A stretch of DNA of 64,000 bases, taken from Eopsaltria australis (Eukaryota > Chordata > Aves > Passeriformes > Petroicidae). Below the pieces are notes generated by a model that was not told the DNA's origin, searched no databases, and saw only the letters and a list, made by a program, of their open reading frames with translations. The DNA lies in assembly GCA_034509425.1 (NCBI GenBank), contig JAVTVJ010000076.1, positions 6,448,001 to 6,512,000 on the forward strand. Reading direction: 5' to 3'. Position numbers and translations under genes: made by a program. This document shows, piece by piece, positions 27,209 through 40,900 of this stretch; within the stretch, counting starts at the first letter, position 1, and every line of letters begins with the position of its first letter.

Positions 27209-27233
27209 AATTACTATCCTGAAGATAGTAATT
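27209..27233. repeat. 10-bp-arm perfect inverted repeat (hairpin)
   Basis: Arms aattactatc (27209-27218) and gatagtaatt (27224-27233) with a 5-base loop ctgaa. The stem is too short for a typical microRNA precursor and no extended pairing is visible outside it. Confidence 0.6.
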
Positions 27234-28827
27234 TCTTTGATGAAATTGCTATCAAAAAGATACTAGACCTGTACCTTCATTTCCATGCAGATGTTATCTG
27301 TGACCAGTATAACTCATAAATGAAATCAGGAGGTGATAGGCATATTTTTCATGCAGACTTCCTAGAGAGTAAATCTGCAACATGATCCTTTGGTGGATTC
27401 TTCTTGAGAGGGAACTCTCACTGTAGCTTTCCCCCTTGCCATGTCTTGGGCTAGAAGGAATCCTGTTTGCTGTCTTTCTCTGCACCACTTGTATGAAAAT
27501 ACATATGTTCAGTCAATGTTCCTTAACATTTGTGCTCAGTTAAAAAAAATTACAGAGTAATAAAAGTAAACAGTTTGGGTTCTGTTATCATTAACCTAGT
27601 TTAACGTATAACATCTGTATATATTTCTGAACTTTCTCAGATAAAGAACATGTACTAGGCCAGACAGTTTGGAGAGAAAAGTATGGGTGCTATAAGTACA
27701 GAGCATTAGCTGACTCTTCTAGACAACACTGCATCAGCTTCCATAATTATACACTTGGTACATTTCTAATTTGTTTAAATATAGTTCTAATTTCTCCAAT
27801 AATTTTCATGATTTAAAATAATTTCTTCCATTATTTTTTGTGGAAATGAAGAAAAAGTAGTCATCCTTGTACATTTGATTATGATAATTTTTAAAAGATC
27901 AAATTGATCTCAATAGAAATGAGTTGCAACAAGTCCCTCTCACATCCCTGTAACTGCCATCCTCTGGGACTGAAAATACAGGTCCATGTTTTCTTTAACT
28001 TTGCAGAAGGTACATCTGGAATCGTTGTCTTGTGACAGAACAATGCTATTAATTCAGAATATGCTCAGAGTTTTATGATCATGAAGTCAACTGAGAACCT
28101 ACTGCTCATCCTGTGCTCTGTATTTCTTAGCGGCTTTCTCTCCAAGTTTTTATTTTTCTTTTGAAAATGTGAATTACTTCCTGTTGATATGAATGTCCTC
28201 AGTGCAGAACCATAGCTTATGCAGAGCCTTTTGCACCCTGTCCTCATCAGCTTGGGCCTAGGTAATTTCATTGCCTATAAAACTGCCTGTTGAGGAGGAA
28301 AGCAATACGACTGCTTTTAGAGACAATCTTTGCTGTTTTCCAAGACAGTTGTCATAGAGGTGATTAGTGGCAAAGTTATTTTCTTGTAGTAAGCAACTTT
28401 ATAAGAGGTGTATCTCCCATGTTGATCTCTGCTGTTGTTTTGACTGCTTAGCTGGCATCAAATAGGGAGCACTTGTCTGTCTTGATGGGGCTAAGAGGCT
28501 GTGAGTAGGACAGGAGAGTGGGAATAGGATAATTGTTCAAGAGGAAAGGGGAACAGAGATAAGGGGATTAGTAAGAATCATGTACATTTCTTTACCATCT
28601 CACATGAGCAGTGTTCCAAGCCTTAGTAAGAAGGCTTTGATAATTGTGTCCAATATAGTATTTGCTCTTCAGTTTTCTGCAGAGCGTGCAAATTAAGAAA
28701 ATCTATTTATTTTTAAAAAACAATGTGTGTTGCAGGAGATTAGTGTAATTGGTTGTTAGCAATTACATTTTCTCCTGCTTTTTATATTCAAGGTGCAGGT
28801 ATTTGTATTTGTCTCTGTATGGATATA

Positions 28828-29112
28828 CAATCAGAGAATGATCTGGGTTCTTAAAGACCATATTCCAACCCTCCCTGATATGGCAGGAAGGCCACCCAGT
28901 AGACCAGATTGCTCAAATCCCCATCCATCTTTCAACACTTCTGTGGGTGGGACATCCACAACTTCTCTGGGCAACCTATGCCAGTGTCTCACCACCCTCA
29001 AATTAAAGAATTTCTTCCCTATATTTAATCTAAACCTACTGTCTTTCAGTTTAAAGACATTCCACTTTGTGCTGTCACTATCTGTCCTTGTAAAAGGTCT
29101 CTCTCCAGCTTT
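28828..29112 (-). mobile_element. CR1 LINE 3'-end fragment (antisense)
   Basis: The reverse complement of a CR1 3' end. Recognisable blocks include aatcagagaatgatctgg, gggacatccacaacttctct with gggcaacct following, gtctcaccaccctc, ttaatctaaacctactgtc and ctttcagtttaaagacatt. About 285 bp are retained, 5'-truncated and with multiple substitutions. The open frames on both strands here are translations of repeat DNA. Confidence 0.9.
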
Positions 29113-30794
29113 ACCTTGCGGCATTTTTCAGTGACAACATTCACAAAGTGAGACTGTTTGCTATTCCCAGTTTTGAAGAGTATCATGGAGAGAGAGTTGA
29201 AATGCTCTCTTCATTAAAAGTACAAAATGAAGGATTAGTTGGAAAGCCTCTTGCTACTTCTCATTTTATAAATCTAATTTGTTCTCAATTCATACTCTCA
29301 TTCCATGCAAGCATTTCATTGCATATAGTCTTGCATTGCATGACAGCGCTTCCCAAAGTTTTGAGAAGCGTTCTGTGAGTAGTGTGGCTGGAAGGAGTTT
29401 ATTTTAATGATTTTTTAGATTTCACTGAAACGTGGTAGTTGCAATTTTAGTTTGTAGATTCTTTTGCTTCCACCAGAGTCACTAAGTGTCTCTTCAGATG
29501 ACTGTTGACATAGGAAAGAGAAAGAAAGATGTTTGCGCATTTAAATGAGAATTTAAAGGAACACAAGTTCTGGATTGGTCAACCTTACAGTCTTTAAGTT
29601 TTATGCAGTTATTTTGTGACTACAGAGGGAGGGAATGGAGTTGATGGTAGAAGAGGATATGTACTGTAATCATGTCAGAACATGCTGCTATCTGAAATGT
29701 ATCACTTTCTAAAATTTTTACTGGATTCTGAATTTATCTGCAGTTCTCCTGGAAGTATCAGAAAAGGTATTTCTTTCCTACAAACTTATTTTTAAATTTT
29801 ACTTCATTTAGTCTGATCTCCAGAATGAAACCCCTGTATTTGTTGTTCTTATTTAGTGTCCTGGGAAATGTGATTAAAAACAGAAAACAACACAGGCACT
29901 CTATGTACCAAAGGATGAGTAGAAACAAATATGCCTTTATTTAAACCAAACAAACACCAACCAAAATCCCCACCTTTTCACAAGGAAGCAAAATATTCTC
30001 CCTTGAGCAATCTGTGTAATCTGTATGGGCTCATAGCTGTGTTACATACAAAGGTGTTTTATATAAGTATTTTCTGTTGGGATGTTGTGTTAATATTTGC
30101 AGAACACTTAGGTTGCCTTTAGTATACTTTTCCAATGTCTGCAAAGGCTTCGGTTATTGTTATTTTGAGACATTTTCTTGGATGTATCTCCTGGAGCAAG
30201 TGCTTTTGCTTTGAGCTAAGACTGAAACAGATTAAGTTTATTCTGTTTTTTTGGCAGCCATGCCAGTTTATTATGTACCCACTTCACAAAACTGACCTGG
30301 CAAAAAGCAAAACAAACAAAATATTTACTGGTTATTTTTCAACCATGTTGCGACAGACTGTTCCAAGGTCCCAGCAACAGAGGACAGAAGAAGTCAAAAA
30401 CAGGATGAAGGGACATTTCAAGATCAGCAAACTCTGCTTAAGCTAGCACCAAAATGAATGACTACAAATCTACCTCTTGGTGCAATATTCGTTGCAGCCC
30501 TGCTATTACAACTAGTTGCGGTCAGGGAAAGAGATTATTTTTCTGGTGTTAAAAGGAGATTGGAGTAGAAATCTGGAAGCCATGGTCACATGGTCTGAGG
30601 AAGGTTTTGAAGGATGGGGCCACAGAGTCTGGTAGCCTTAAGGATTAAAATATTGTGAGAGCTGCTTCTTTGGATAGCTGTATTTTAGTAAGAGCTGTTT
30701 TTGAAACAGTATTACGTTACGTTTCCTTTCTGGGTTAACTGAAGGTGACCCATCCACCTTGGTCAAAATCAGTAAAATTTTGGCATAATTTGCT

Positions 30795-30804
30795 GTCACG
30801 TGAC
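30795..30804. promoter_or_regulatory. E-box palindrome GTCACGTGAC (CLEAR-type)
   Basis: An exact 10-bp palindrome with a CACGTG core. GTCACGTGAC is the preferred site of TFEB/MITF-family and USF-type bHLH-zip factors (established knowledge). It lies 36 bp upstream of the CpG-rich patch at 30840, which makes a regulatory reading more plausible, but a single 10-mer in 64 kb can occur by chance. Confidence 0.35.
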
Positions 30805-30839
30805 ATGTCATGACATGATCTCATGGAGTTGATGTGAAA

Positions 30840-31260
30840 TTTCCCCTGAAGTCCGAGTTTCAGTCAGTACGGAGTGGGCTATGGCCAGCCATGGCCTGCC
30901 GCGGGGCTGGCACTGACCTGAGTGTCCACCTGTGCCACAGCTCTGGGCTGGGGCCAGTGTGGAGCCGTGAGGTGGCCGCACACAGGGGTCACCCAGGCCT
31001 GCCCGACCGGCGCTGCTCCTGTGGGCATCCCGGCAGTCGTGACAGCACTACTCCCCCAGCTGCTGTCAGACTGGGCCCAGCATTCCCACCCCATGGGCAA
31101 AGGCCATTTTTTGACCAGGAGCACTGTTGAGGAGGTGGTGAAGCTGCTTACTGGGGCGAGATCCATGATTCCCACACTGAGGCAAAGGTCGACTCGGTTT
31201 CCCTGATGGGTGTCCAACAGGACCACAGGGAGGGGCGACCTCTGCAGCTGAGCCCACTTA
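30840..31260. other. CpG-rich patch in intron (candidate cis-regulatory element or young insertion)
   Basis: A sharp GC-rich block with many CpG sites (gccgcgg, cccgaccggcgctg, ccggcagtcgtg, ggcgag, gtcgactcgg, ggggcgacc), whereas the flanks are AT-rich and nearly CpG-free. Overlapping frames of 94-154 codons on both strands reflect the low stop-codon density and match nothing I recognise. Alternatives are a small CpG island with an intronic promoter or enhancer, part of an unrecognised LTR or retrocopy, or a GC-biased gene-conversion patch. The preceding E-box palindrome fits the regulatory option. Confidence 0.4.
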
Positions 31261-32669
31261 GCAACACACAATCCCATCTTAGTACAGTCACAGTTTAAAG
31301 AAACCAGGCTAGCCCCTTCTCTGCCCTGAGCTGCCTCTTTCACTATATTGAGACCTTTTTACAAGCTAAATGAGAGCTTTCTAAATTGAATTATTTTTTT
31401 AATCACATTTGCATAAGAGCAGAAAAAAAAAGGCTAAAAAATCTGAATCTGATACTATTTCTAGACCTTTTGCTCTAAATGTCTTGTCATGGCATGAATC
31501 ATGCTGTGTCCTGTGTCCCTTTCTTAATTTTGTGTGCTGTTCCCAACATACTCATCTTGCATTTTCACCACTGACAACTATCAGAACCTTCTAATTTATA
31601 ATTATTCAACATTTGAACCTTAAATAATGTCTGAACATTCTTCAGTGTGTCAGCTACTAGTAAAACTTTGTATGTCAATAGCATGGATAAATGGAAAGGT
31701 TTTCTATGGATCCTATACCTATAAAAGTTTCTGTACCTCTGAGTAGTTTGCATCTGTGGCTAACCTACTTTTCTTCAGAAAATATCTTAAACTTTCAAAC
31801 ACGTGCTTTTGCTTCCTGAAAGGATACATACTTCCAGTTACAACATTAGCAGTTCCTGGGCATAGTACCATTACAAACAGCTAAGCTGATTTTGGCTTTA
31901 TGCCTGGATGTGTCCATTCATGAACTAGTTGTTAAATCAAAATACAACTTCTAATTACATTAATCTCTTTGAATAGCTAATTTCCTTAGCACCAACTTTT
32001 CCTTGTTATTTTTTAACAATGATTTTTGGGGTTTGGTTTTGTTGGTACTGAAGGGATAACAAATAGTAGATAGAAGAACCATGGCAGTATCCAAACTTTC
32101 AAGAACAAGACATGTCACAGAAGCAAAGTATTGAGCTGTCAGAGTGCCTTTCTCAGTGTTTTATTTCACAGCAGCTATGCGATACAAGGCAAAGTGATTC
32201 CTAATAGTAACAGATAGCAGACCTATTAGCCCCACTTCTGCAGTTACTGGCATTGACCCATGGACATCTCCAGTGTCTGTGAAGGTGCAAATTAATTTTT
32301 ATACAGGAAGGCAGCATATGATGGTCACAAGTAGGGCAGGGCCAGCTGTATACTAGCACAACTGGGACTGGCTGTTTGAATTCTCAACTTCACTAAGAGC
32401 AGCAGACAGGTATTATGTGACTGCTTACACAGTTGCTTACATAGCCACCACTTAGCCACAGATGAGGCATTTTTTCATCGCACAGAAGTGATTGCATTGA
32501 TTGCTAAAAAAGTAAGTAGGTAGATCAATAGTAAAGACCCCTTTCAGTTTGAACTGTTCACCTTCTCAAGCTCTCGCTCTTTGATTTGAAACTTATTTCT
32601 TTGTCTGGAAGTGTGAATGCTGCTTACATCATCTAGCTAAGTAGAGACAATCATCTGACAGGAAGAATT

Positions 32670-32750
32670 TGGGAGAGAATTTAGGCTGAATGTCAGGAAA
32701 ACTTCCTCATGATGAGCTGCATTGTGAAATATTTTGCCAAAGAAAATAGA
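32670..32750 (+). mobile_element. Possible very old CR1-like 3' fragment
   Basis: Contains gagaatttaggctgaatgtc followed by aggaaaacttcctcatgatg. This matches the general form of the CR1/L2 3' region (gaatttaggctgaa...tcaggaaaaacttcct), but the expected downstream block is not recognisable. Strongly diverged; assignment is tentative. Confidence 0.35.
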
Positions 32751-34946
32751 CTTTGCTAAGGAAGATGTCTGGGGCACAGAGACTAAGCCAAGTGTTGAAA
32801 AATGTAATGTAGAAACAAAGTTTTTTATATTGCCCAGTGAGCATGCATCCCTCTTAGCCTGGAGCATGGTTAATCAGCTTGTCATTAAGTATTGTTCAGT
32901 AAGTTATTTCAAGGGTGCCTATCATGGTAATGGGCTAAGAGTATGCTGTACTTCTCAAAAAGACTTCCACAATTCTTTTTTGAGGTAGGAATTACAGGGA
33001 AAATGAGAAACAGGCAGAAGTCAGACAACATCTAACAAATCTGCTTTTCTGGTTGAATTTAAGAGTAACATCCTTACCCATGACATTTGTCCCAAGAGCA
33101 TTTTGCATGAGGCTCTAAATAGATTGATTTCAGTATTTAGGAGCCTAAATTTCTATGGAGAGTTCTGGAGCTGGCAGTTTTTATTGCTTGTTTGTTTGAA
33201 GAAAATAAGACAATGGAACTACTATGTCAAATATAACCATTTCTGGAAATTTAAAAAATGTATTGATATTCTCTGACAGATTCTGCAGTATGAAAAATTT
33301 AAAAGAAAATCCTAGCTGTAGTAAACATTCCTGCCACCATCTTGGCTTCCTTGTTGGGTTAGCCCTTTTTTTTATCTGTCACTGCTAAACTTCCATTTTG
33401 TTTATTTGTTTGTTTCAAATTTTAAATTTTCAGGTGTTTTTTCTTACTTTGGACTCAGAAGTTGTTGCTTATGACATCCAAGCAATCAAACTCTTGGTCT
33501 CTTAAGTCTGTCACTAAAGAACTGCTGGTCTATCTGCCTTAATGTATCCAGCTTCAATCTAGGAAGAAGGAATCTGCACTCTGACTTTCTGTTTTTTTAG
33601 GGAAAGAATATTTAAAGCCAGTTCCAGAAATTCTGACAAACGAAGCATTTCTAAATAAATGTTATGATGAGTCTGGCAGCTCAACATCCCTTAAGGAATA
33701 ATCAATGCTAATTAAATAACATTGGTTTTACTTTTCATGGTAGGTTAGAAAGTTCTTACTTTGATTAGTTAAATATTTATTTATTCTTTTATTGATTTCC
33801 AACTTTCCCTTCACATCCTAATGGACCTCACAAGGAGGCCTTTTCAGGGTATATTCACTCCACTCTGGAGAGGTTTTGTTGACATCTGCACAGTAAGGGA
33901 AACAGGCCTGGCCGCAACATTTACAGATCAGGATTTGGAAAAGCAAAGAGACAAAGTAATAAACATATGGAACTGATTTGAGCTAACTGTTAAGTAGATC
34001 TAACTGCCAGATTAAAAATGTCTTGGAAGATTTAGAATAAGCTTTTTGTAGAGTAGAGCTTTGTGCTTGTTTGCTAGGATTTATCTTAGTCAGATAATTT
34101 CTGTAACTGTTAATGAATTGAACAAAAAAAAAATTAAATTAAAAAGCCACACAACACTCCACAAAGCAGAGATTCCTTTTCTTCTGCACTTCTTAAATTG
34201 AAGTTTTCCCCCTATAGAAGAAGATTTGGTTTTGTTTTGTTTACTCATTTTTCATGGTAAGAAATGTTTCATTGTGATAAATGTTTAAGAAGTGAAGGAT
34301 ACTTGTAATATCCTAAAATATCTACATTTACCAGAGTACTCAATAGAATAATGTACTATTAAAAACATTTTGAAGTGTGGTATACTTGAATTCTGGATCA
34401 GCTGTTTTCTTAATTAGTTCTGTTCTCCAATTATGCTGTTTCCTGTGTTTATGTAGCCATTTCCCACTTGATAATATGTAATGTAAACGTTCAAGCTGAG
34501 AAATTTTTTGGTTTGTTTGGAAAGCCATAAAGGGGGGGTAAAACCAGAAAAATTTTCTTCTGCTGCCTATCTGAAATGACATTCTCAAGCTCTTTTTCTT
34601 TCAGTGTGATTTGAACTCTCAGCCTAGTCAAGACACACGCACTGTTTGTATTAATGGTAGTGATAAAAAGATAAATACCCAGACTTGCAAGTACACTACT
34701 GAACTGTTTTTTCTTCAATGTGGTTGTGTTTGTAGTTGCTTTATCTTTTACAGTTTTTGTTGAGGTAGAGTCCATGGAGTAAGCTGTAAAAAGAAGTGGT
34801 TTCTCTTAATGGGTGATTAGCTACCTACCATGACCATATCCTTTGCTGATTTATTTAATCTAAATATTTTCAGGGGATTGCTAAAGAAAAGAGGGGGAAA
34901 AAACCCAAACCATTGTTTTGGTTTGTTTTTGTGGGTTTTTGCTTGT

Positions 34947-34970
34947 GGTTGGTTGGTTGGTTGGTTGGTT
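34947..34970. repeat. GGTT tetranucleotide microsatellite
   Basis: Six perfect copies of GGTT within a T/G-rich stretch (34900-34980). The chance frames at 34830-35133 run through it. Confidence 0.9.
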
Positions 34971-37900
34971 ATTTTGGAGTTTTATTTCTTTCATTTATCA
35001 CCTGGTAGGTTTTTGTCCTCCAAAAGGAGGAAACCTCCAGGTTCAGTCATCTTTGTGCATACATCAGAAAAAGTTAAATGTTCCCATCTATGTAGGAAAT
35101 AATTTTGCTGATGCAACTAAGCAGAGAGTCTGAGACAGGAGAGGCTATGAGTGAGAGGAGGCAGAAGGGGCACATAACAGTTTCCAGCTCAAGTTGTTAG
35201 TGCCAGTCGTGACAGAAACCCTACTGAGCTCTTGCCCCCTGAAGGAAAAACAGAAATGTGGGACACAGAGAAATCAGGTCTTTGAAGTGTGTCCTTGTGC
35301 AATGAAAGAGTAGGTGGCATGCTTGGTCTTTGTTGTGTGAAAGCATTTTGAGGGAAAAGAAAGCACTAGCATATCCTGAAAAAGAAATGAAAGCACAGGA
35401 GGAGATACATAAATGGAGCAGAAGTGCAGTGAATTTGTCCCAGTACATTATATTCTAGCAGACTTCTACAATAAATTACAAGGTATAAAGGTGAGTTGGG
35501 TCTTTCCCCTTTCCTTTTTAACTTACTGGCCACTGTTTTCTCCTAATCCATTAAAACTCCTGTAGGGCAAGATGTACTTTTTCACATAAATGAAAAAGAC
35601 TGGAGCACACACCTCCATGTACAGTGCTTTCTGCATTTGAGTTTTACCTTACAGTGATCAATGCATATAGTGTGTGGGTACTCTTGAGGAACCGGGTCAT
35701 ATGTAATGTCTACCCACTGCTCCTGCTCTTTTGGGAAGTCCCTGGGTGTCAGTGTGCTTGCTGCCTGCTCAGGAAATTGTGTTTGGTAATGGCTAACATT
35801 GCATTAGAGTAAGTCAGTCTACTTAAACCCACACATCAAGGCAGTGAGTGAAGAAGAACCAGTTAATGCCTTTTGGCTTCTAATTTCTAAACACACTGAA
35901 GATGAGGCACTTCTTACTTTTTCTTAGAACTTAGGACTTTTATTGTCAATACCTAGAACAGGAATTTTTCAAAATATATTCACATGAGAGTTTTATAATG
36001 GATCAAAATATCTTAGAGTCTGATTGTAAATGTATTTTACCTTTGAGTTGGCCAAGTTTTTTGTTCTCAAGTGATCTCTTTCTTCTATGTATTGTATGTA
36101 ACAGTATTGGAGTCCCTCATCCCAGTTGATCAGATGTAAACGTCTTGCCCTTCAGGTTTTTGACACTGACTCTGTAGCTGAGCTGAAGGAGTGATGGCAA
36201 GTCTTTCAGTAGGCACTGCTCAGGCACATTTGGTATTTTCATAATTAATTCAGGTGTCCCAGTTTAGGTATTATTTTTGAATGCTAGGAATCTTGAGTTC
36301 TGCTTTTTGCCTTTAGCACACAGTGGGATCAATGTTAATTACAGGAAGTTAATTGATGAACCCTCCAGCTGTTAAAGATTACTAAATCATGGAGTTAGGT
36401 TTGTAGGTTGTCATGTTTGTTCAAAACTCAGTGTTTAGAACTGTGCTATAGTGAAAATTCCTTAGAATTGATCTAGGCACCCTATTTTAGATGTGCAGCT
36501 GTGGCCTGAAACCATGAATTAAAGATTGCTTAATAAAGGTAGTGTTGTAGGAATTTAGTTTACAGTTCTGTTGATCCATAAGTTGCTTGAGATATGACAT
36601 TCTCTGTTTTCAGATTGGTTCAGTGGTGCTGCCAGTAGTAAAACTTAAATATTTTATGCTGTCGTTAAGGTAATGGTCCTTTCAATACCAGCAAAGTTTT
36701 CTGAGCAACACTGAAAAATTCTGATGCTTTCCTGCACATAACCACTACATTTAAGAATCACCAACACCTTAAATTTTGCTCAGAAGCTTACAGGGGGCAG
36801 GTAAAAAGGATTTGAGCATTAATGCTCCTTGCATAATTCAATCATCTTTCACATACCATCTCCCAGAGCACATTGCAGGGCCTTGCTAGGAGTTGAGAAG
36901 GTCTGACTAGTCACTATGAGCTTCACAGGTGGTGGAGAAGGACTACATCCTAAGCTTCACTATCAGGATGATACATGTATGGATGCTACAGGTTTATTCC
37001 TCTGTTGCTATTGAAATACTCGGGAGCAGCAGCTGACACAATAGGACCAGCAGGCTGGGACTGGCTTGTGCAGACACTGTTAGTAGCTCAGCAAAGTGCT
37101 TTTCCTTGCATGCACTTCAGCAAAGCAAATTTCAAGCAGCACTTCCCTCCAAACTTTTATTGCTAATGAGGGCCCTTTATTCAAATCCATTTCTTGGCAA
37201 GGCATGTTGTGAGAGGAATGAAGTCAATTTTGTTAAAAGTTACCGTGGGAGGGCAGAAGCAGCATTGTTAAACCCATGTCTGGACAATTCCCTTGGTACC
37301 GTTCTTTGCATCTTAATTTCCCCATGAAGCCTAATTTACAACATGCCAGTATTTACATCTTTATTCAGTACTTGTAGTACTTGATACAGAGTTTGACATT
37401 TGGAAGAGAGACTTGACACATGAGAAGAGCTGTGGAATTACTTTTGTTATTTTATTCAGGCTACAAAAGGGAAGGGGAGAAGTTTAAAATTAATAATTTT
37501 TGTGTGATATTAATGTTTGTATTTTTGCCCTTACCACTTCAACTACATTATAAAGAATAACTTCTATGAATTTTGTTTGAGCCCCTTTTGTACACAGATG
37601 TTTCTTCTGGGAACTATCCAATGTTTCAACAAACACAGGAGTCCTTTGCCATTTTGTATTCTGTGGGTGGGAGATGACAGACAAGTTACGTGCTTGCTCT
37701 GAATGCTTTAAAATCTAAGATCTAATTTCCTTCAACTTAACGCATGCAACTAGTGTGTGGTCAGAAAACCAGCCATGCCCTTTAATAAGTCAGCTGGATT
37801 TTTCTGTCTTGGTACTGATGTCTGACATTCGATTTCTTGAGACTATTATGAAATACTAGCACACTCTCCTTTTTATTTCTCTTATCAACTGCTGTTTTTC

Positions 37901-40900
37901 ATTTCTCCAGTTCCATGTTTGTCTTGTGAATACTTTGTGTTGCTTTTCCTGAAGGCTGTTTGCATTTACATTGGTAGATCACAACATCTAAAAGTATTCC
38001 AATTTTTATGTAATCTCTTATTTTAAAAGATGCTATAAATGTAAATTTATGGTGTGATTATTTTATAAAAAATATGAATATATTTGATGTGTCTGGTAAA
38101 AATTTAAAGACATTTTTTAAGGTTACTGTCACACGGTTTTCCTGTTGTAATCTAAGTTTATAAAAGTCTGTTAAATATGAAGGTAGCAGGAAAAGATAAA
38201 GTTTGGTCTTATTTGGTTCAAATAATTGAGGTATTTAACTTGTTTCTTTATTCACCTACCTAAAGAAAATTAAATATAGCAGTCTTTTGAGATTTGCAGT
38301 AAAATAAAGAATTATGAGAAAATAGGAGAATATCTGACTTTTTACGTGGAGCGTATATGTGGAATGTGACTTTTCAGTAATCCATTTTTTTCTAAAGCCT
38401 TTGTTTTGTGCATCTTGAAGATGTAAACCAGAATTAACATAAAGGTATTTGTAGCCATTTCACTTCAGCAGTTCCCAGTGCTTGAAAGGCATCTAATATT
38501 CTTCCTCGAACAAATCTCATTTCTGTAGGCAGATGACATTGTATTATATGCTGTAAATAATTTTTAAGGCTGTCCATAAAATGTATTAGACATCTCATTG
38601 CCACTACGTGTTATCAGAGGCAGTTTTTTCACTGGGCATGTGGCAGGTTTGTAGGCTCTGACTTTACTGCTGCTTAGAGTGATTGATAATATAGGTCTGC
38701 TGCACTTTTGTAACTCAGCAGGACAATTTGAGCATTGACTTTAAAATGTAAAGTAAATTTGGTTTGCCAGACCAGACCATTTAGTGGAGGGTGATTATAA
38801 ATGCAATATCTGTTCCACATCCAAATGGTAGGAATTGAGTAACTTCTTCTAGGTGCTGTTTAAAGTCATGCTTGAAGTATTAGTGGTCTGACAGTGCCCA
38901 AGGATCTTGTGTTTATGACCAAAACAGATCAGCATACAAACGTTAAAACTTAACTGCTGTAAAATAACAACAGTTCTGGGAGTTTAAATATAATGATATT
39001 TTCTCTTCATAAGGCAACAAAGATGTATTAAGCTTATTGCAAATTCTCAAATGTGGGATTTAAAACAGATGGAGTGAATATTTAGCTTTTCCCTCCAGAG
39101 AAATCACAGGCAATGAATACATTAGGTGAACAAGATAATTAAAAGGAAATAGCATTAAAAAAAAGAATTAAATGAATGTGTTGATAATGTACTTTATCTA
39201 AACATGCCAAAAACCTTTTTTGCATCTTTAAAAACTTTTAATGTATGGAAATCTTGATGCAATCTTTACTTTCTTTTGCCTGCAGTGATAAGTTCAGTCA
39301 TAAATAACCTACCCTATTATGCAAAACAAGAACTATTGAGATGCATTTGAAACTTGCTGCTGTAAATTCATGGTGCAAGTGTTCTCATCTAAGTTTGTTT
39401 TTACCCTTCTTTATTTGTTATGTCACTCACTGAGCAGTATCTACAGAGTCCAGTCTTGCAGTCATTGAGAATTGTTTCTTATGGTTGCAGTTCATGAGGA
39501 GATGAACAAACCACTAAGAAAAATAGTTGTAAGATGCTTGAAGTCAGCATTTGTAAGGCGTGCTGCATCTTGTATAGTTCTGTTAAATATTTGTTCCTTT
39601 GGGAATTTCTGGAGTGCCTTTATAAGATATTGCCAGTGGATAGCATAAGATGGTTCTGGAGCAGCACTGATTGACTAGAGTCAGATGGTAGGATGGTAGG
39701 AACTTCTGGTTTCTGATGATTAATTTTTTTCTGTTGGTTTCCATGCTCAGCTTCAGTGAGCTCCCTGTGTGAGGCCTGTCTCTGTCAGACACCAATTAGC
39801 TGCCACGTTCTGGAGTCAACTGGTGAATCTGGTGTCTTAATACCCTTGAATGACAGAAAGTGTGAGTAGTGGAGGCAGCATGCTGCCAGGGGATGGAGAG
39901 CATAATGGTTGTTTTTGAGGCTGAATTAAGTACCCTCTCAAAAAGAAGCAATATGCAAGGACCAATTTTGATTTTGATAGGAAAAATAGCCTAGATCAGA
40001 TGAAAAGTTTTGACTATGTACCTGTTTCAGCACTCCACATGTAATCAGTTGGTGATAAATGTAATAACTATGCTAGAAATTAATTCAATAAAAGGAAATC
40101 AAGAGGCATGAAAATATTATTTCATGTTGGGATTAGACTAAGTCCATATTTTATATGATCTAATATAATAAAAATCTAACTTATGTGATCCCGATTTAGC
40201 ATGACTGTCGAGTTAAAATTTGACTATTTTTTCATTAAATTCTGGAGCAAGAGATTTGTTACAGTATTTCATTGGTTGCAGTGCTTTGTTAATTTATTCT
40301 TCATCAATTTGGGAGTATGACTGCATTTGTAGTTCCTCTGTTTGGTTACATTAGAAGTGCCATATACCTTTTTAAGTGTAATTTTAGACTGTGAAGTTAA
40401 TGTGACAGTAATCTTTACTGAATCCTGTGATGTCCATAATATTTCTGCTGTCTTTTGGATACAGTTGTTTTCTGCTGAATGAAAAGCAAATCTTGCCCAG
40501 TCCCAGATTTCTTTGGCTTATTATGGAAAACTTTAAATGCATTTGCAGTATCTCTGAGGGAAAGCAGACTTCAAGCCCAGTGGCACAGATGTTAATTTGC
40601 TTTCTTTTGGGAATATTTAAATACTGTTGTATTAAGCCTTTATACATCTACACAGAATTACCTTCATGTAAGCAGATTAGAAAACTTGAGTTTGATTTCA
40701 GACAACCTGGCAGTTTCATGATGGGAACTTGTGTCCTGTCTGAATGGGTCACAGGTATCCTGTGTGTATTTCTCCTCAATGACTGGGAAGGGAAGATTAT
40801 GTGGCTGTATCAAGTGGATATCTAATGTTAAGTGACTAAGCCCGGTAAGTCCTTGAGACTGTTTATGATGGTATTGTTACTGAGATGATAATGTCGTCTG

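Noticed and set aside
28793..29134. 113-codon frame (+) and 97-codon frame (-)
   Set aside because: Both lie on an antisense CR1 3' fragment; the apparent peptides are the usual repeat translation.
30879..31343. 154-codon minus-strand frame in the CpG-rich patch
   Set aside because: No recognisable domain, overlapping frames on the other strand, and low stop density from high GC content. Kept only as a composition anomaly.
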